Source: Adiantum capillus-veneris (taxonomy: Eukaryota > Streptophyta > Polypodiopsida > Polypodiales > Pteridaceae). Taken from it: DNA of 60,000 nucleotides. The number at the start of each line of letters is the position of its first letter. Position 1 is the first letter of the stretch. Made by a program: the position numbers and the translations under genes. Where the stretch lies: contig CM043946.1 of the NCBI GenBank assembly GCA_014529385.2, positions 17,982,077 through 18,042,076 of the forward strand. The letters run 5' to 3'. Shown here one piece after another: positions 11,244 through 22,759 of this stretch. The notes beneath the pieces were generated by a model, which saw nothing but the letters and a program-made list of their open reading frames with translations, was not told the origin of the DNA and ran no database searches.

Positions 11244-12029
11244 TGTTAAGTATGGAGCCTGATTTACCCTTGTAATTTTCTGTGGTAAAAGTGCACATTT
11301 GTAAGGCCTCCATTATGAGGAGAAGCCATCGTGCGTGAAGGAAAATCACTCACCGGAAACCAAAATTTTCATGGACAAGAATTAGGGGAAACTTCTCCGC
11401 CCCCGAGACTTTTTTTCCGCCGGAATATTCTTTTTTGCCAGAATATTATGGCCGGACGGCGGCCGAAAAGTGGTCGGAAAACAACCGGTCGGTTGGCCGG
11501 TGGCCGGTAGTCAATGGCCAATGGCCGGTGGTCGGAAGTCAATGGCCGGTGGCCGGCCGTCGAAAGTCAATGGCCGGTGGCCGAATTCAAAAGCGGACTT
11601 GTCTTCTCAAGGGCGGCCACACATGGGCGGATTGGAGAGTCCGATTTGGACTTATTCGCACAAGGGCGGCTATACATGGCTGTCTCTCATAAGAGAGGGC
11701 ATCCCTTTTGGCCAATAAAAGGAGGCCATTTCTACACACATTTGATATAGTGTGAAGTTGATGCAACAAGGTGAGTGTGAGGTGGTGAGAGTGAAGCAAG
11801 GCGGGAGCTCCATTAAGGGTATAATCCCTTTGTAAACTACTTCTTGTTTTGAAGTATGAAAGCCATTGAGTGGCTGCTTTCCCGTAGACGTAGTCCACAT
11901 TGGGTGAACCATGTATATCGTGTGTACTCTCTCTCTCTCTCTACTCTATGATCTCGTGTATGTAAATCTGTCTCTCTCCATTAAGTAATCTACTCAATTA
12001 TCTATTTAGCTACGTCTTATTTCCTAACA
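11244..12029 (+). repeat. copia-1 3' LTR
   Basis: Runs from TGTTAAGTATGG to CCTAACA. At the position of the 5' LTR TATA box (TATAAAAGG) this copy reads CAATAAAAGG (11713-11722), so its core promoter is altered while a poly(A)-like AATAAAA is created. It has three 28-bp GC-rich units instead of four. Confidence 0.93.
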
Positions 12030-14423
12030 GTTTCCATATATGCAAAGGAGAGTGGTGGTATGTCTATATTTGGTTGTTCAGAGGTACCTGCCTCCTCTTG
12101 TGCTTCCATATGCCCTTCTCTCAGAAACTGGTTGGCTCTCTCTAAATCCTCTATCTCCTTGAGCAATTGCTCTTCTCTTTGTACCTCCATTAAGGCGAGG
12201 TCCTGTCTTTTTGCCTATTCCAGCTTCAACTCAAGTTCTAGGTCCTTGTTTCTCTTTTCCAAAGTCTTGTAGACTTCATATGTCCCCTTGAGTGAAGCTA
12301 TGACTGGGTTTTCCTTGATCTGCTTTAGGAAGGCTGCTTGGTCATTGATTCTTTGCTTTGAGTTTTGAAAAGAGGCATTTGCTACATTTAATTGTACTTC
12401 GAGCTTTTGTACCGATTAAGTAGTGCTCAAAAGTTTGTTTGTTACTTCAGTCAGCTATTGGTCCTTGTTTTCAACATGCATCTGACAGTTTTGTAAGAAG
12501 ATCTCCTAAATCTTCCATCTATTTTTGTTGCCTTTCCTTGGCAATTTGGTGTTTCTATCCTTCATTTTTGAGCTCTTTGATCTTGCCTTGAAAATTCTCA
12601 ATGATGTTCATCATGTCTTCAAGCTTGCCTTGGAGAGCATCAATTACATGTTCCAACTCTCTAGCTTTAGCAGTACAAGGCTAAGAGCTGTTGTTTGCAT
12701 CTTCTCTGTCAACTTCTGCATCTGCTTTTCACTTCATTAACTTGGATGATCACGTCATCCGTTGTTTCCCATTCTTCAGATTCTACATGAGGCTGCTTAG
12801 AAGTTCCAGCAGATTCGGCTTGCAGCTCTTTCGACGATTCGATGGATTGTGCTTGTGGCTTTTTAGTTGGTTCAGTTGATTCTGTTCGTGGTGTTGTAGA
12901 AGGTCCAAATTCATCTTTTTCTATTTCCTTGGGATGTTCATAACTGGCTTCCTCCTCTTGTTTCTCTTTTCCTTTTGCTTCCTCGCCTTCATTGGATTTG
13001 GCAGTTGGTGAAGGGCTTGGACTGGGCATTGGTTGGTCTCCTTGTTTAGTAGCGGGTGAAGGTGATCCTGGAGACATTTCTCCTTGTTCATGTTGTGGTT
13101 TTCTTTGTTGTGCAGCTTCTGCTTGCCTTTGTTGCATAGACAACTCTTCTCTTGCTTTCCTTTGCGCTTCTAGAGCTTCTTGTATCTTCAAGGCTTCGGC
13201 TTTTGCATACATTTTCTCAAGAAGATCCCTTTGGACCTTCTTGGATCTTCATCTCAAGGTTCTTGGTCCTAGGACCCTTGACTTTCGTGGGGCTCCATGA
13301 CTCCGGGTTCTCTTCTGCAGCTTGGCAATTTCATTCATAAGATTCTTTCTCTCTTTCAAAACTTGTCTTTTTCTGCTGAGGTTCTTCTTATTGAGGGACT
13401 GCCACTGCTTTCTTCTTCATTTCTTCTCTCCTTGCCCTCTTTTCTTCATTGTCAAAGCTTTCACTACTATGGGCTTTGGGATAGATTTCTGTTGATTCTT
13501 CATCTGATTTATATATTCTTTTCTTCTTTGATCTAGTGGTTGCTGGAGAGGGTTGAGCTGAGACTATCCAGATCTGGGGCTGGCGGCAAGTTATCGTCCA
13601 TTCCAATGGCATGGTATGCAATCTGCGTTAGAAATTATGGAGCTCTCAGATATGTTACTTTTCCTTCTTTCTTTGTGCTCTTGAGTGTTGTAAGCACGTA
13701 CTGAGCATGATCTATTGTTTGCCTTGTTGTTGACTTTAACACTTGCATGAAAGTGGTTGCAACCGCATAATTTGGGGTAGTGTATCTTGGCGGTCTCTTT
13801 GAGAGGATGTGGAAATGCTAGTGATAGAGACGGGCAGGATCCTCCACTTGATTTAGAATGAGGTTGGAGAAGGTGGCAACAGTTGTATCTTTGGTGAATG
13901 TACTAGTTGTTTTCCTATCTCTGGCCCTCATTGTCATACCTTCAGTGGATAGTTTTAGTACTTCGGCCACTATGTCCTTGTTAATGACCACTTCAACTTT
14001 CTGCCCTTGTTGATTTGTGATCTGAGCAGATCCATCTTCTTTGATGGTTAATAATAATTCATAAGCTCTCTGGAACTATACTCCACATGGCTCTTGATCG
14101 TAGAATTCTTGAAGTCCTAACCTTCTGTTGGCTTCTTTTGTGGATGGCTTCAATGCTACATCATAAATTTCTTTGGGTAGCATCTGCAACTCCACTTGGT
14201 TTCCATCTTCGCTCTTGAATCTGCCGATGAAGACTGTGGTATTGTGTTCTTCAAGCTGTTCCTTTGGTAGGTTTGTTACCTTCGTTTTCATTGAACTCGG
14301 CTCCAACTGGTATGGTGGAAATTCTTGCAGATTTTCTTTCTGAGTCATCCTCTTCGTTGCTTTCTTAGCCGTTTGCATTGCACCTACAAGGAGAATACAG
14401 TTCGTGGTTAGAAAATTCCACAA
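12030..14423 (-). pseudogene. decayed coiled-coil-rich protein gene (right of the copia insertion)
   Basis: Minus-strand frames extend across this interval with protein-like content but repeated stops. From the 5' side: a ~115-residue stretch (MTQKENLQEFPPYQLEPSS onward, 14423-14076) continues in the same frame through TAG codons (for example near 14070) into FQRAYELLLTIKEDGSAQI and RDRKTTSTFTKDTTVAT. Next come a Ser/Lys/Glu-rich part, a 167-residue acidic Pro/Glu/Ser segment (13212-12709), and a long region of heptad-like Leu/Glu/Lys typical of coiled coil down to ~12060. Several stops replace likely Gln codons, consistent with C-to-T decay. No enzyme motif is seen. It might be a retroelement gag-like or structural protein. 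It probably continues beyond copia-1 at 6459. Confidence 0.5.
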
Positions 14424-14429
14424 ATTTCA

Positions 14430-16990
14430 CTCTGAAATGTCGTGTGTCTAAATTGCAGGCAAATGATGTCCTTTTTGCTTCAAATCAATTTTGAATCATG
14501 TAGATGCATAAAAACATGTAAAAATCAAAATCATTCAATCCATGCAAAATTTGCAACTAAAGTAAATAATTGCGATTATTTATAGTTGGAAAATTTCTCA
14601 ATATTTTTGCACTTTTGACTTCGCAAGCTTTAAAAATATGTGATTTAGATACTCTAAGTGAAGTGTGGGCTCATTTGAGTGCATAGGGTGGAAATGGTGC
14701 CATATTTAGGCTTCAGACTCTAAAATAGTAAATATGAAGAGATTTTAGGTTTTTTTTGATCCAAATGTGATCAAACTTGATTGGTGGGCTTGTCACCTCA
14801 TGTACTTTGGTCCCATAAGGTCAAAGTTGAAATTTGAACTCATTTTGATGAAAAAGTAAATAATCATGATTATTATCTTTTTCATCAATTTGGACATTTT
14901 TTGTTACAAGTTGATTCTAGATGTCATATAAAGTCTGTGTGTGAAATATGGAATGATTTGGATCAAAAAATGTAACAAATAACTCAAAACTTGGACAAAA
15001 GAGCCTTTAGTGCGTATTTTTGACAAAATCAAATTTTTTTTTTAATCTTTTGGTCTCAAATTTGACATGTGGCATGAGATAGATGTGTACAAGTGATAGG
15101 TGAAGTGACATGATGATTTTCAAGCCAAATGTGCACAAAAGTAAATAATCACGATTATTAACAACAATTGTACTTTTTTCTTGAAAAGATAATTTTATGA
15201 CCTACACATCTTCATTACATCTAAAAAAAGTCCTAAAATAAATTTGGTAAGATTTGGTCGTATCGGCATCACTTTGTGCTCTTGTCGACTATGAAATAAC
15301 CGGTTTTTGTCACTACTTGGTGTGTAGAGTTGTTTGGTAACTTTTGAATCCATGGGCTTGTCGAGTACATAGTCCTGATGTTGCTCATCCCGTTTGGGCT
15401 TACTTGGAGCTAGTTTGACTTCATATGTCAAATTTGACAGTTTGTAGTGTTCAAGCTATTTCTTGCTGCTAGAGAGCTTGCCTTGATTGTTTTCTTGAAA
15501 CCATCTAGGTAATTGTGTATAGACTCGTCTATAAGCTGCCTGTGGAGTCAGAATTCAATTTTGGCATGTGGCAAAAACCTAGATTATTTACTTGGGGACC
15601 CCCTCGACCCCTGCCAAATGGTCATCTAATGATATGGAAGTGTTCTATTATCTAGGGGCATGCTACAGTTCAAGTCTCGTCCGATTTGGTTGAGCAGACA
15701 GGATGCTATGGTCGCTTTTGTGTCGTAGGAATTCGTATACAACTAATATTCTAGGGTTTTTTCCTGGGCCTAGGCTTGCTACCTGACTGTATAGAAATGT
15801 TCTTTGGTGAGTTTAGAACTTACCCCTCATGTCTCGTGTGAAACAGGGATGAAAATAGCTAACTGTGGACTCCGGAAATCGCACGCGAAGAAGGTAGAGA
15901 GCTCTCTTCTCCAAGAGTGACTAGTGGCAATGAGGCGATTTTGGGCTATCTTGGATATCTATACTCGGACTTCCCAAACTATTTTTCCCGAGATTCCTCT
16001 GTTAGTCCTACTAGGTCATGAAATCTACGTTAAACTCAAAAATTTTCTCGATTGGACTCCGATAGCTCATTTTGCAAGAATTTGCAAAAACAGACGCTAG
16101 CGACCTAATTTAGGCTTCCCTCTTTAGTTTGTCGTTTTGCTTGAAAATTTTTGTGCGTGTCTGTCTTGTTCTTCTGATCATCAGCTTATCTTCACTTTCT
16201 CTATCTGAGCTCATTTGCTATTTATTATTAATTTTATTGAAAAATCAAAGAAAATAATAAAATGCACTAAAAAATCAAATTAAAAAATCAACAATTAATA
16301 AAATCCATTGAAGAACAGTTTTGAAGTAATATATTCAGACTCACCTCTGTAGTATCCATTGCCTTTTTCTTGATAGGGCCCATTACTTTGAAGACAACCA
16401 AGTAGCGATTCGTACACGAAGAATAACAATGTAGAGTTGCAAAAAATGAGAATACACACACACCCTTGCAGAATGAAAACCAAGTGAGCATATAGCTCAC
16501 CTTATAAAGCATTGCCACCTCTGCCTTTCATGCTCATAGCTGACTGTAGAGCCTATATATCGAAGGAAAGCTTATGGCAGCAGCAGGCTTGTATTGAATA
16601 TCCACCATTTCCACACAGTACATAGCGGCACTCCAGCCTCATTAATCCCCAAATATAGCATGTGAGGGGGGGATACATTCATCCCAGTCACATATCGTCA
16701 GATCCCTCAAAGCGCCCTCGTCGAACAGGGTATTGCAAATACGGTTCTTTTTTTTAAAAACTTATGACAGAGTTTCTAAAAACGGCCCTATATAAATATA
16801 AGTGGCAGCTCATGCATCATCTCCACGTGGTGGGGTATAGAGTGAGCCTCTTTAGGTGAGTGGTAGAATTCTACAATTACAAGAGCGCATGGTATATTTC
16901 CGTCAAGTGATAGAGTTATGAGATAAATCAATGTTTTACAAGGGTTAAGGCAAACCCAAGGGTTACAATGTGGTAGATATGATAAAAAGT
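14430..16990. other. AT-rich non-coding interval
   Basis: No convincing gene. A short minus-strand ATG frame at about 16390-16349 (MGPIKKKAMDTTE) runs straight into GTGAGT, so it could be a first exon of the decayed minus-strand locus, but its phase does not match the next acceptor near 14396. The interval also contains an old ~290-bp repeat (14561-15160). Confidence 0.4.
14561..15160. repeat. diverged ~290-bp repeat with a conserved palindrome
   Basis: AGTAAATAATnnnGATTATT occurs at 14561, 14855 and 15140, about 290 bp apart. The middle copy contains AATAATCATGATTATT, a perfect 16-base palindrome. Sequence between the copies is only loosely similar, so the palindrome stands out as the best-kept part. 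A related inverted copy (GATTATTTACTTGGGG) lies near 15572. Confidence 0.6.
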
Positions 16991-16998
16991 CCGATCTA

Positions 16999-17117
<119 letters not shown>

Positions 17118-17265
17118 TAGATTTCATTATCGTCCACGGAGGTCAGATATGACCCATGGGACTGGAAACAAAAACATTACAATTCGGTCTTCTAAGAGAA
17201 GGCATTAGATACATATCAGTTAAGGACTGAGGGTCCGTCAAGAGGGTGGGAAAAAGAAGCAAAAC

Positions 17266-17982
17266 CTAGGTGGGGTCGGGTAAGGGGATAGTCCCTTTGG
17301 GAGCTCGAAATTCTTGGATGATGGCCTTACCTCCTCGATATACTGCCCATTTTCCTTGTTTTCGTGCTTCATAGACCTTTTTGAGTTCTTGTTTCTTCAT
17401 CTTGAGTTGATTCAAGGTCAACTCCTCAGCAATCCAAACCTTCGTTCCCTTGAGGAGGTGGGATTGGCACAGCACCCTCACCCGCTCCTCTTTTTCCTTG
17501 AAAGTGAGAAGGCAATGCTCAAATGGAACTTGCCTATGGGTGTCATTGATCCAAGAAATGGATTTCGGCTTGATGTTGTTTGTTTGAAGAATATTGTTGA
17601 GCTTGATAATTTCTTCTTCGAGGGTATCATCAGTGGTGCACCATGGTGAGGAAAGCCCACCAATCCGGACCTTGAAGGAGTTCTCTTCCAGAAGTCTTTG
17701 TTCTCGAAGTTCCGTTGTCACACATGTCTGCACTTTTTTAATGACTGCAGAGTGAGCTTGGGTGACTTTGGCTTCAACTTCTTTGGCTTTGTCTGTGGCA
17801 ACATTGACCACAGAGTTGAAACGTGCCTCAAGCTTGCTAAGGCACGCTTTTAGGTTGCGATTCTCTTCCATAAGCTGATCAACAACTCTTTGAAGCTCTC
17901 CGATCTGATCGCTTTTACTCGGCGCTTCTACAACGGCTGCAAAACTTGGTCGACTCCTCGCAGTACCCTTTGGGGTATTCAT
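17266..17982 (-). CDS. LINE ORF1-type protein with coiled coil (238 aa), intact
   Basis: An intact 238-residue frame starting at ATG. Residues ~20-100 form a Leu/Glu/Lys heptad region (GELQRVVDQLMEENRNLKAC) typical of a trimerising or dimerising coiled coil. It is followed by an RRM-like or CTD-like region (FKVRIGGLSSPW, HCLLTFKEKEERVRVL, LKGTKVWIAEELT) reminiscent of L1 ORF1p RNA-binding domains, and a basic end. Such proteins coat element RNA and act as nucleic-acid chaperones. It is clearly different in sequence from the LINE-B ORF1 at 22759, although the two elements share terminal sequences. It has no stops, so it may be younger than LINE-B. Confidence 0.65.
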   Translation of the reverse strand: MNTPKGTARSRPSFAAVVEAPSKSDQIGELQRVVDQLMEENRNLKACLSKLEARFNSVVNVATDKAKEVEAKVTQAHSAVIKKVQTCVTTELREQRLLEENSFKVRIGGLSSPWCTTDDTLEEEIIKLNNILQTNNIKPKSISWINDTHRQVPFEHCLLTFKEKEERVRVLCQSHLLKGTKVWIAEELTLNQLKMKKQELKKVYEARKQGKWAVYRGGKAIIQEFRAPKGTIPLPDPT

Positions 17983-18018
17983 AATGAGAGCCCACTACAA
18001 TCCAATGGGACCAGGTGT

Positions 18019-18020
18019 AG

Positions 18021-18111
<91 letters not shown>

Positions 18112-18127
18112 TAGAGAGAGAGAGAGA
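18019..18127. repeat. (GATA)n/(GA)n microsatellite in the LINE-A leader
   Basis: GATA units at 18019-18040 followed by a near-pure GA run with one GAAAGAGATA interruption. It separates the shared 5' leader from ORF1 of LINE-A. Confidence 0.97.
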
Positions 18128-18209
18128 CCCACCCTTACCCATGGGAAGGCCTACCACCTGGTGAGGGGGGTCATCACCAAGTGGTCAAACCTCCCCTACA
18201 ACCAATGTA
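18124..18209 (-). repeat. LINE 5' leader module, copy 1
   Basis: About 85 bases almost identical to 23257-23342. The copies run from TACATTGGTTGTAGGGGAGG to GGTAAGGGTGGGTCTCTCTC on the minus strand. Both diverge from each other exactly outside the TACATTGG end, which marks it as the element's 5' border. Confidence 0.85.
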
Positions 18210-18215
18210 GGGGGG

Positions 18216-18378
<163 letters not shown>

Positions 18379-18430
18379 TCTATTATCGTCCTGGGAGGTC
18401 AAATATGACCTATGGGACCAAATGAACATG

Positions 18431-21400
18431 TCACGTGGTGTGGGTGGAGTTCATAAGTGACTCTCGATGCTCAAAAATGGCTGAAATGAGCGTCGCAATA
18501 GAGAGTCCACATCGTGGTTGGGAGAGGAAGGTATGTAGGGAGAGCTCATGGCTGAATATATGGGGAAAAGAGGACCTAATGTGGTCAAAAGCTGAGCACT
18601 CAAGTAGTGTGTGGTACTCACTCTCTCACACTTGACGAGGGCATAAGGTGCAAAGTCGATGACACTCCTCGCCAGTGCCCCAACGTCCTGTCTCGCAGCG
18701 TAGAGAATGGGAGCTAAGACGAATGGAGGCAATGGTGCGGATCGCACTCAACGGGATGGGCTCAAGGATGTAGGAATGGGTTCGGTTACCTCGTTCTGAG
18801 AAGAAGAGAGATTTGTAGTTTGGGGCAACGTGTGTGGTGTAATGGCTGAAGCGAGAACCTCCGGATTTCTCCCAAGCCATGATACATTGGCGTTGTAAGA
18901 AGGCCTCATTAACTTGGGAGTCGATCGCCGCATCCTTGACCAAGTGACATGCATCCCATCTTCCAAACCATTTCTTGATATCAAGCATCCACCCCGAACT
19001 TAGTATTTTGCTCTTGCATGTCTTTTGAACCTTTTGACTTGCTTCATATGCGATTCTAGGAAGTCGATGCAAAGGGCTACGTTGTGTCTTACGCATGTAC
19101 TCCACAACCCTTTCCATGCCCAAGACCTCAATGGGAAGCGATCCGGACTCAAGAAGTAAGAGCATGTAGGGTGTTTGTGTCTTGACTTGGAGAAAGTTGG
19201 TGAGAAAATGCTTTTGAACATTCTCAAACTCTTTCCAAGTAGACTTCCCGATGCTTCCACCCCACACCTCCACTCCATAAAGAAGCACCGGTGTCACCAA
19301 TGTGTCAAAGAGGTACTTTTTGAGAGCCCAACACTTGATCTCTCCTGCATTGCACATGTTCTCAAATGCATAATAAGCCCTCTTTCCGGCTTCCAAGCGA
19401 CGCATTGCACAATCCTTCCATTTATGATTGGATGGAACCTCAAGGCCAAGGTACTTGAAGTGATCTACCACTTCAAGTTTCTCATTGTTGTATACAATGC
19501 ATGGATTTTCATCATTGAGGGTCTTTACAAGCATAACCTTGGTTTTGGATCCATTCACGATCAGCCCGCTATGTAGGCAAAAGCGTTCCAAGACACTCAT
19601 AAGCTTTTGTGCATCTTCTAAGGTATGTGCCAAGAGCACTACATCATCGGCATAAAGCAAAAGCATGATCACCGCATTTCCAATCTTAACCTCTTATATG
19701 CCTTCTTGCTACATAAAATCAAGAACCATGTATTCCAATTCATCAATGAGTAGCCCAAAGAGGGTTGGGGAAAGTGGGCATCCTTGTTTGACACCAATAG
19801 TGCTTGCAAAAAATTCTGAAATTCCATCTCCCATACGTAATCGACATATCACTTTTTGGTAGATGCGAAAGACTGCATGCATAAATTCTCTCGGCACTTG
19901 AAGGCTTTGCATACGTCTCCAAAGATTTCCTCGCGGTACCATGTCAAAAGCTTTCTTGAAATCCACAAAGCAACAATACAACTTTTTTCCTTTCAATCGA
20001 GACGCTTCCATAAGAACTCGAAGAGTGACAAGGTGATCAATAGTTCTATGATGCTTTCGAAAACCTGCTTGGCCAAGCGCACGTTTGCCATTCTTTTCAG
20101 CCCATTCACTTATCTTCATCTCCATGATACATCCAAATAACTTTGCCATCAAAGAACCAACCATTATAGTGCGATAGTTGTTCACATTGTTCACATCTCC
20201 TCCTTTGTGCAAAGGTTTGATCCAATTTGCACTCCAATCATGAGGCATGCCATACTGAAGTGCAAGGTTAAACATATCGCATATCCAATATCGTGTTTTC
20301 TTGCTTGTCCATTTAATCATTTCAGCCTTGACACCTTGAAAGTCACCTGCCTTGCGAGTAGCAAGTTTCTCAAGCGCGCGGCATACATCTTCAATGGTAA
20401 AGAAGGGAGACATAAATGGAAGGGAGCTACAACCCTCCATCTTATCAACATTGGGTTGCTCATAGAGGTTCTTACAATGCATAAACATATCCTCAAGAGT
20501 CAAGTCACCAAAGCTCTCAACGCGCTTGCCTTTTAGATTTTGCCAAAACTTGCCACATGCATGTGCTTTCTCTTGTGCTAAAAGAAGTTGTTTTTCGACT
20601 TCCCACCTTCTCCTCTTCTTTTGAACAAGTGCTTTGTATGTGTGTGAACATTCCAAGTAAACTTCCTTGTCTTTGATTGCATCCAATCTTAGCAAGTGTT
20701 TTCGGGCTTGACTACATTCCATGTCAAACCATTTCTTCTTGGTGCTACCCTTCTTAGACCTTTTGCAAGACATGTGTTTCGCCGAAAAGCATTCCTTCGC
20801 ACAAGAGAAAATTACTTCTTTGAAAACTTTCCACTTGCATTCTAATGTTGGGCTCCCTTGATGCTCTATCATGCTTAACATTTGGTCCACCATATCAGCA
20901 TATATAAGTGCTCGTTTGAAGTCTAGACGTAGGTACAAATGATTCACATCATGATTGGAGGCTACATGCTCGGGCCGTTTACCACACTTGAGGTCAATAC
21001 ATAACATCCTATGATCCGATTCCGGATTCCATTCACCAAGTGTAAAGCTTTGTATGCATTCTAGAGTGGCTTCTGAGAACAACATATAGTCAATCACGCT
21101 AGCACCATTGTGCTTTCTACATGTAAAGTCATTGGTGCCTTGCCATAGAGATACACCATTTGCAATGAGCATTCCGGTACTATTGCACATATGTAGAAGT
21201 GACTTTCCATAGTGATCCACTTCGTTTGGATCATTAGAACTTCGATTATACATGTATGAGTCATCCACTCTTCTTGATACATGCGGCATGTCGACTTGTT
21301 GTGTGTCGTGTTGTAACATATTTGTGCGAGCATTCATGTCTCCAAAAACAATGACTTCACCTTGATCCTTGTAATGAGCAATGTCTTCCTCTAGTTCAAC

Positions 21401-21811
21401 AAAGGGCTGATCTCTATCCATATTCAAGCGAGCATAAAAGTTGGAGTCATAGTGAGGAATGTAGCAGCCGGCCACAAACATGACTTGACCATTTGGTGGG
21501 CTGATTTTCAGCCATAAGTAGCGTTTATACTTATCTTCTTTGACAATGGAAACATCTTTCAAACCCTTTTTGGTCATACATGCTACGCCTCCTTGGCCTC
21601 TTCGTTGCTTTGCATTTTTGGCCCACATCAAAGAATGTACATCGTATTTGTCAAATCCAAGAATTCGTTGCGCATCATGCTCCCATGTTTCGACAAGAAG
21701 TATCACATCGGAGTCATTGGTAAGCTCATCAATGCCAATTCCCGCATTCCATGGATACCCGTTACAATTCCAAAAGCTTATTCGCAAGCGTGAGTTGGTC
21801 TCATAGATCAT
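18431..21811 (-). pseudogene. LINE-B ORF2: APE endonuclease-reverse transcriptase, three in-frame stops
   Basis: A single frame of 1127 codons. The APE-type endonuclease occupies ~1-235: ISFWNCNG, VETWEHD, GDMNAR, VIDYMLFSEA and the catalytic ESDHRM. RT (~490-760) has PLHKGGDVNNVNNYR, QAGFRKHHRTIDHL, FVDFKKAFDMVPRG, GVKQGCPLSPTLFG and the active-site YADDVVLLA. The C-terminus carries a CTLC...ESEYHTLLEC knuckle. Stops occur at 19709-19711 (TAG) and 19694-19696 (TAA), just before YADD, and at 18626-18628 (TGA), inside the C-terminal knuckle. The frame is otherwise undamaged, so decay is by point mutation. The normal role is target-primed reverse transcription of the element RNA; this copy cannot make full-length protein without readthrough. 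Confidence 0.93.
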
Positions 21812-21817
21812 GTGTCC

Positions 21818-22759
21818 CTATTTGTTGGGTGGACTTGCATTCTCCTCAAGTGCCTTTTCTTCTTGAGATGATACCTTAACCTTCTTTCTTCTTTCCTCGT
21901 ATGCTTTGCGACGTACATTTTGTTGCATAAGAGTGCGATCCTCATATACATTACAACCCGTTCCTTTGAGGTAGATCCAACCATTGTCAAGGATGATCTT
22001 TCTCTTTACCTCATCAGCCATGGTACATACAATAGGTCTTTCTCCCGAGCGAGGGACTCCTTGTTTTCCAACTCGATGTGCACCATAAGCCATGATTCCT
22101 GACATGCCAAAGTGTGTAGCAAAAAACTCTTCAATAGCAACCGCAAGAGATTGGGGTGTTTCCATGCTTTCCTCCTTGATTCCACGAATGACGATGTTCT
22201 TTGAGCGTTTTTGTCGTTCTTGCAATTCTTGAGTGTCCACATTCTCTACATTCTTTGCTTGGACAACGGCTTGCGTGATAGGAGATGTAGAAACCACATT
22301 ATCCTTACATATATCAGCCCATGATTTGGATGCATTTCTCATCTCACATACATCATGTCGTATTGTATCTATCGTTTCCTCTTTCAATACATGATCACTC
22401 TCAACTTTGCTCAAGCGCTCTTTCACTACATTCATGTCCACAAGAGAGCGTTTACATTCTTGAACTTCATTCTCAAGATGCATCAAGCGTGTTGTTTGCA
22501 TTTCAAGAACCTTCTTGAGGTGCTCATTCTCCACAACGAGAACTCTTAAAGTACCATTCTCCATTGCAAGTGCGCGCAACTCTTCACCTTGCTTGTTGAC
22601 GGTTTCTTGTAACGAGATCAAGTAAGCCATGATCATTGCTTCCGTTGTTGTAGACGATGTGGTTGGATTAGCATCCAAATTCCTTGGAGATTTTGCATCA
22701 TTCTCCATGGCGAGTGTGGCTTTTCCACCCTTGCGAGTTTTGTCTGACATTGCCTTCAA
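21818..22759 (-). CDS. LINE-B ORF1 protein, coiled coil plus RRM-like domain (313 aa)
   Basis: An intact frame with ATG at 22759. Residues ~45-150 are a long coiled coil (LQETVNKQGEELRALAMENG, VENEHLKKVLEMQ). Residues ~185-300 resemble the L1-type ORF1 RNA-binding core: KNIVIRGIKEE, AYGAHRVGKQG, RPIVCTMADEVKRKIIL, LKGTGCNVYEDRTL. It should form a ribonucleoprotein with element RNA. Its TAG stop lies 6 nt before the ORF2 ATG, and both ORFs are in the same frame, so reinitiation or UAG readthrough could couple their translation. Many angiosperm L1 ORF1 proteins instead carry a CCHC knuckle, which is absent here. Confidence 0.85.
   Translation of the reverse strand: MKAMSDKTRKGGKATLAMENDAKSPRNLDANPTTSSTTTEAMIMAYLISLQETVNKQGEELRALAMENGTLRVLVVENEHLKKVLEMQTTRLMHLENEVQECKRSLVDMNVVKERLSKVESDHVLKEETIDTIRHDVCEMRNASKSWADICKDNVVSTSPITQAVVQAKNVENVDTQELQERQKRSKNIVIRGIKEESMETPQSLAVAIEEFFATHFGMSGIMAYGAHRVGKQGVPRSGERPIVCTMADEVKRKIILDNGWIYLKGTGCNVYEDRTLMQQNVRRKAYEERRKKVKVSSQEEKALEENASPPNK

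Larger units (their letters stand above)
6460..12029 (+). mobile_element. Ty1/copia LTR retrotransposon (copia-1)
   Basis: A 5.57-kb element with two LTRs (6460-7294 and 11244-12029), a primer-binding site right after the 5' LTR, a purine tract before the 3' LTR, and gag-PR-IN-RT-RH in copia order. The LTRs differ at about 4% of positions over the first 120 comparable bases, so the insertion is not recent. The 3' LTR is 49 bp shorter: 28 bp is one missing GC-rich minisatellite unit and 21 bp is a deletion near 11392. The first ~12 bases of the 5' LTR do not match the 3' LTR, and no target-site duplication is visible (CCTTT versus GTTTC). Closest in layout to the TNT1/Tork-type copia elements. 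Confidence 0.95.

Noticed and set aside
15195-15431. 78-codon minus-strand frame
   Set aside because: No recognisable motif, surrounded by stop-rich AT-rich DNA and part of an old repeat region.
19175-20536. Plus-strand frames opposite LINE ORF2 (94-133 codons)
   Set aside because: They are antisense shadows of a well-supported endonuclease-RT frame and have no recognisable domain.
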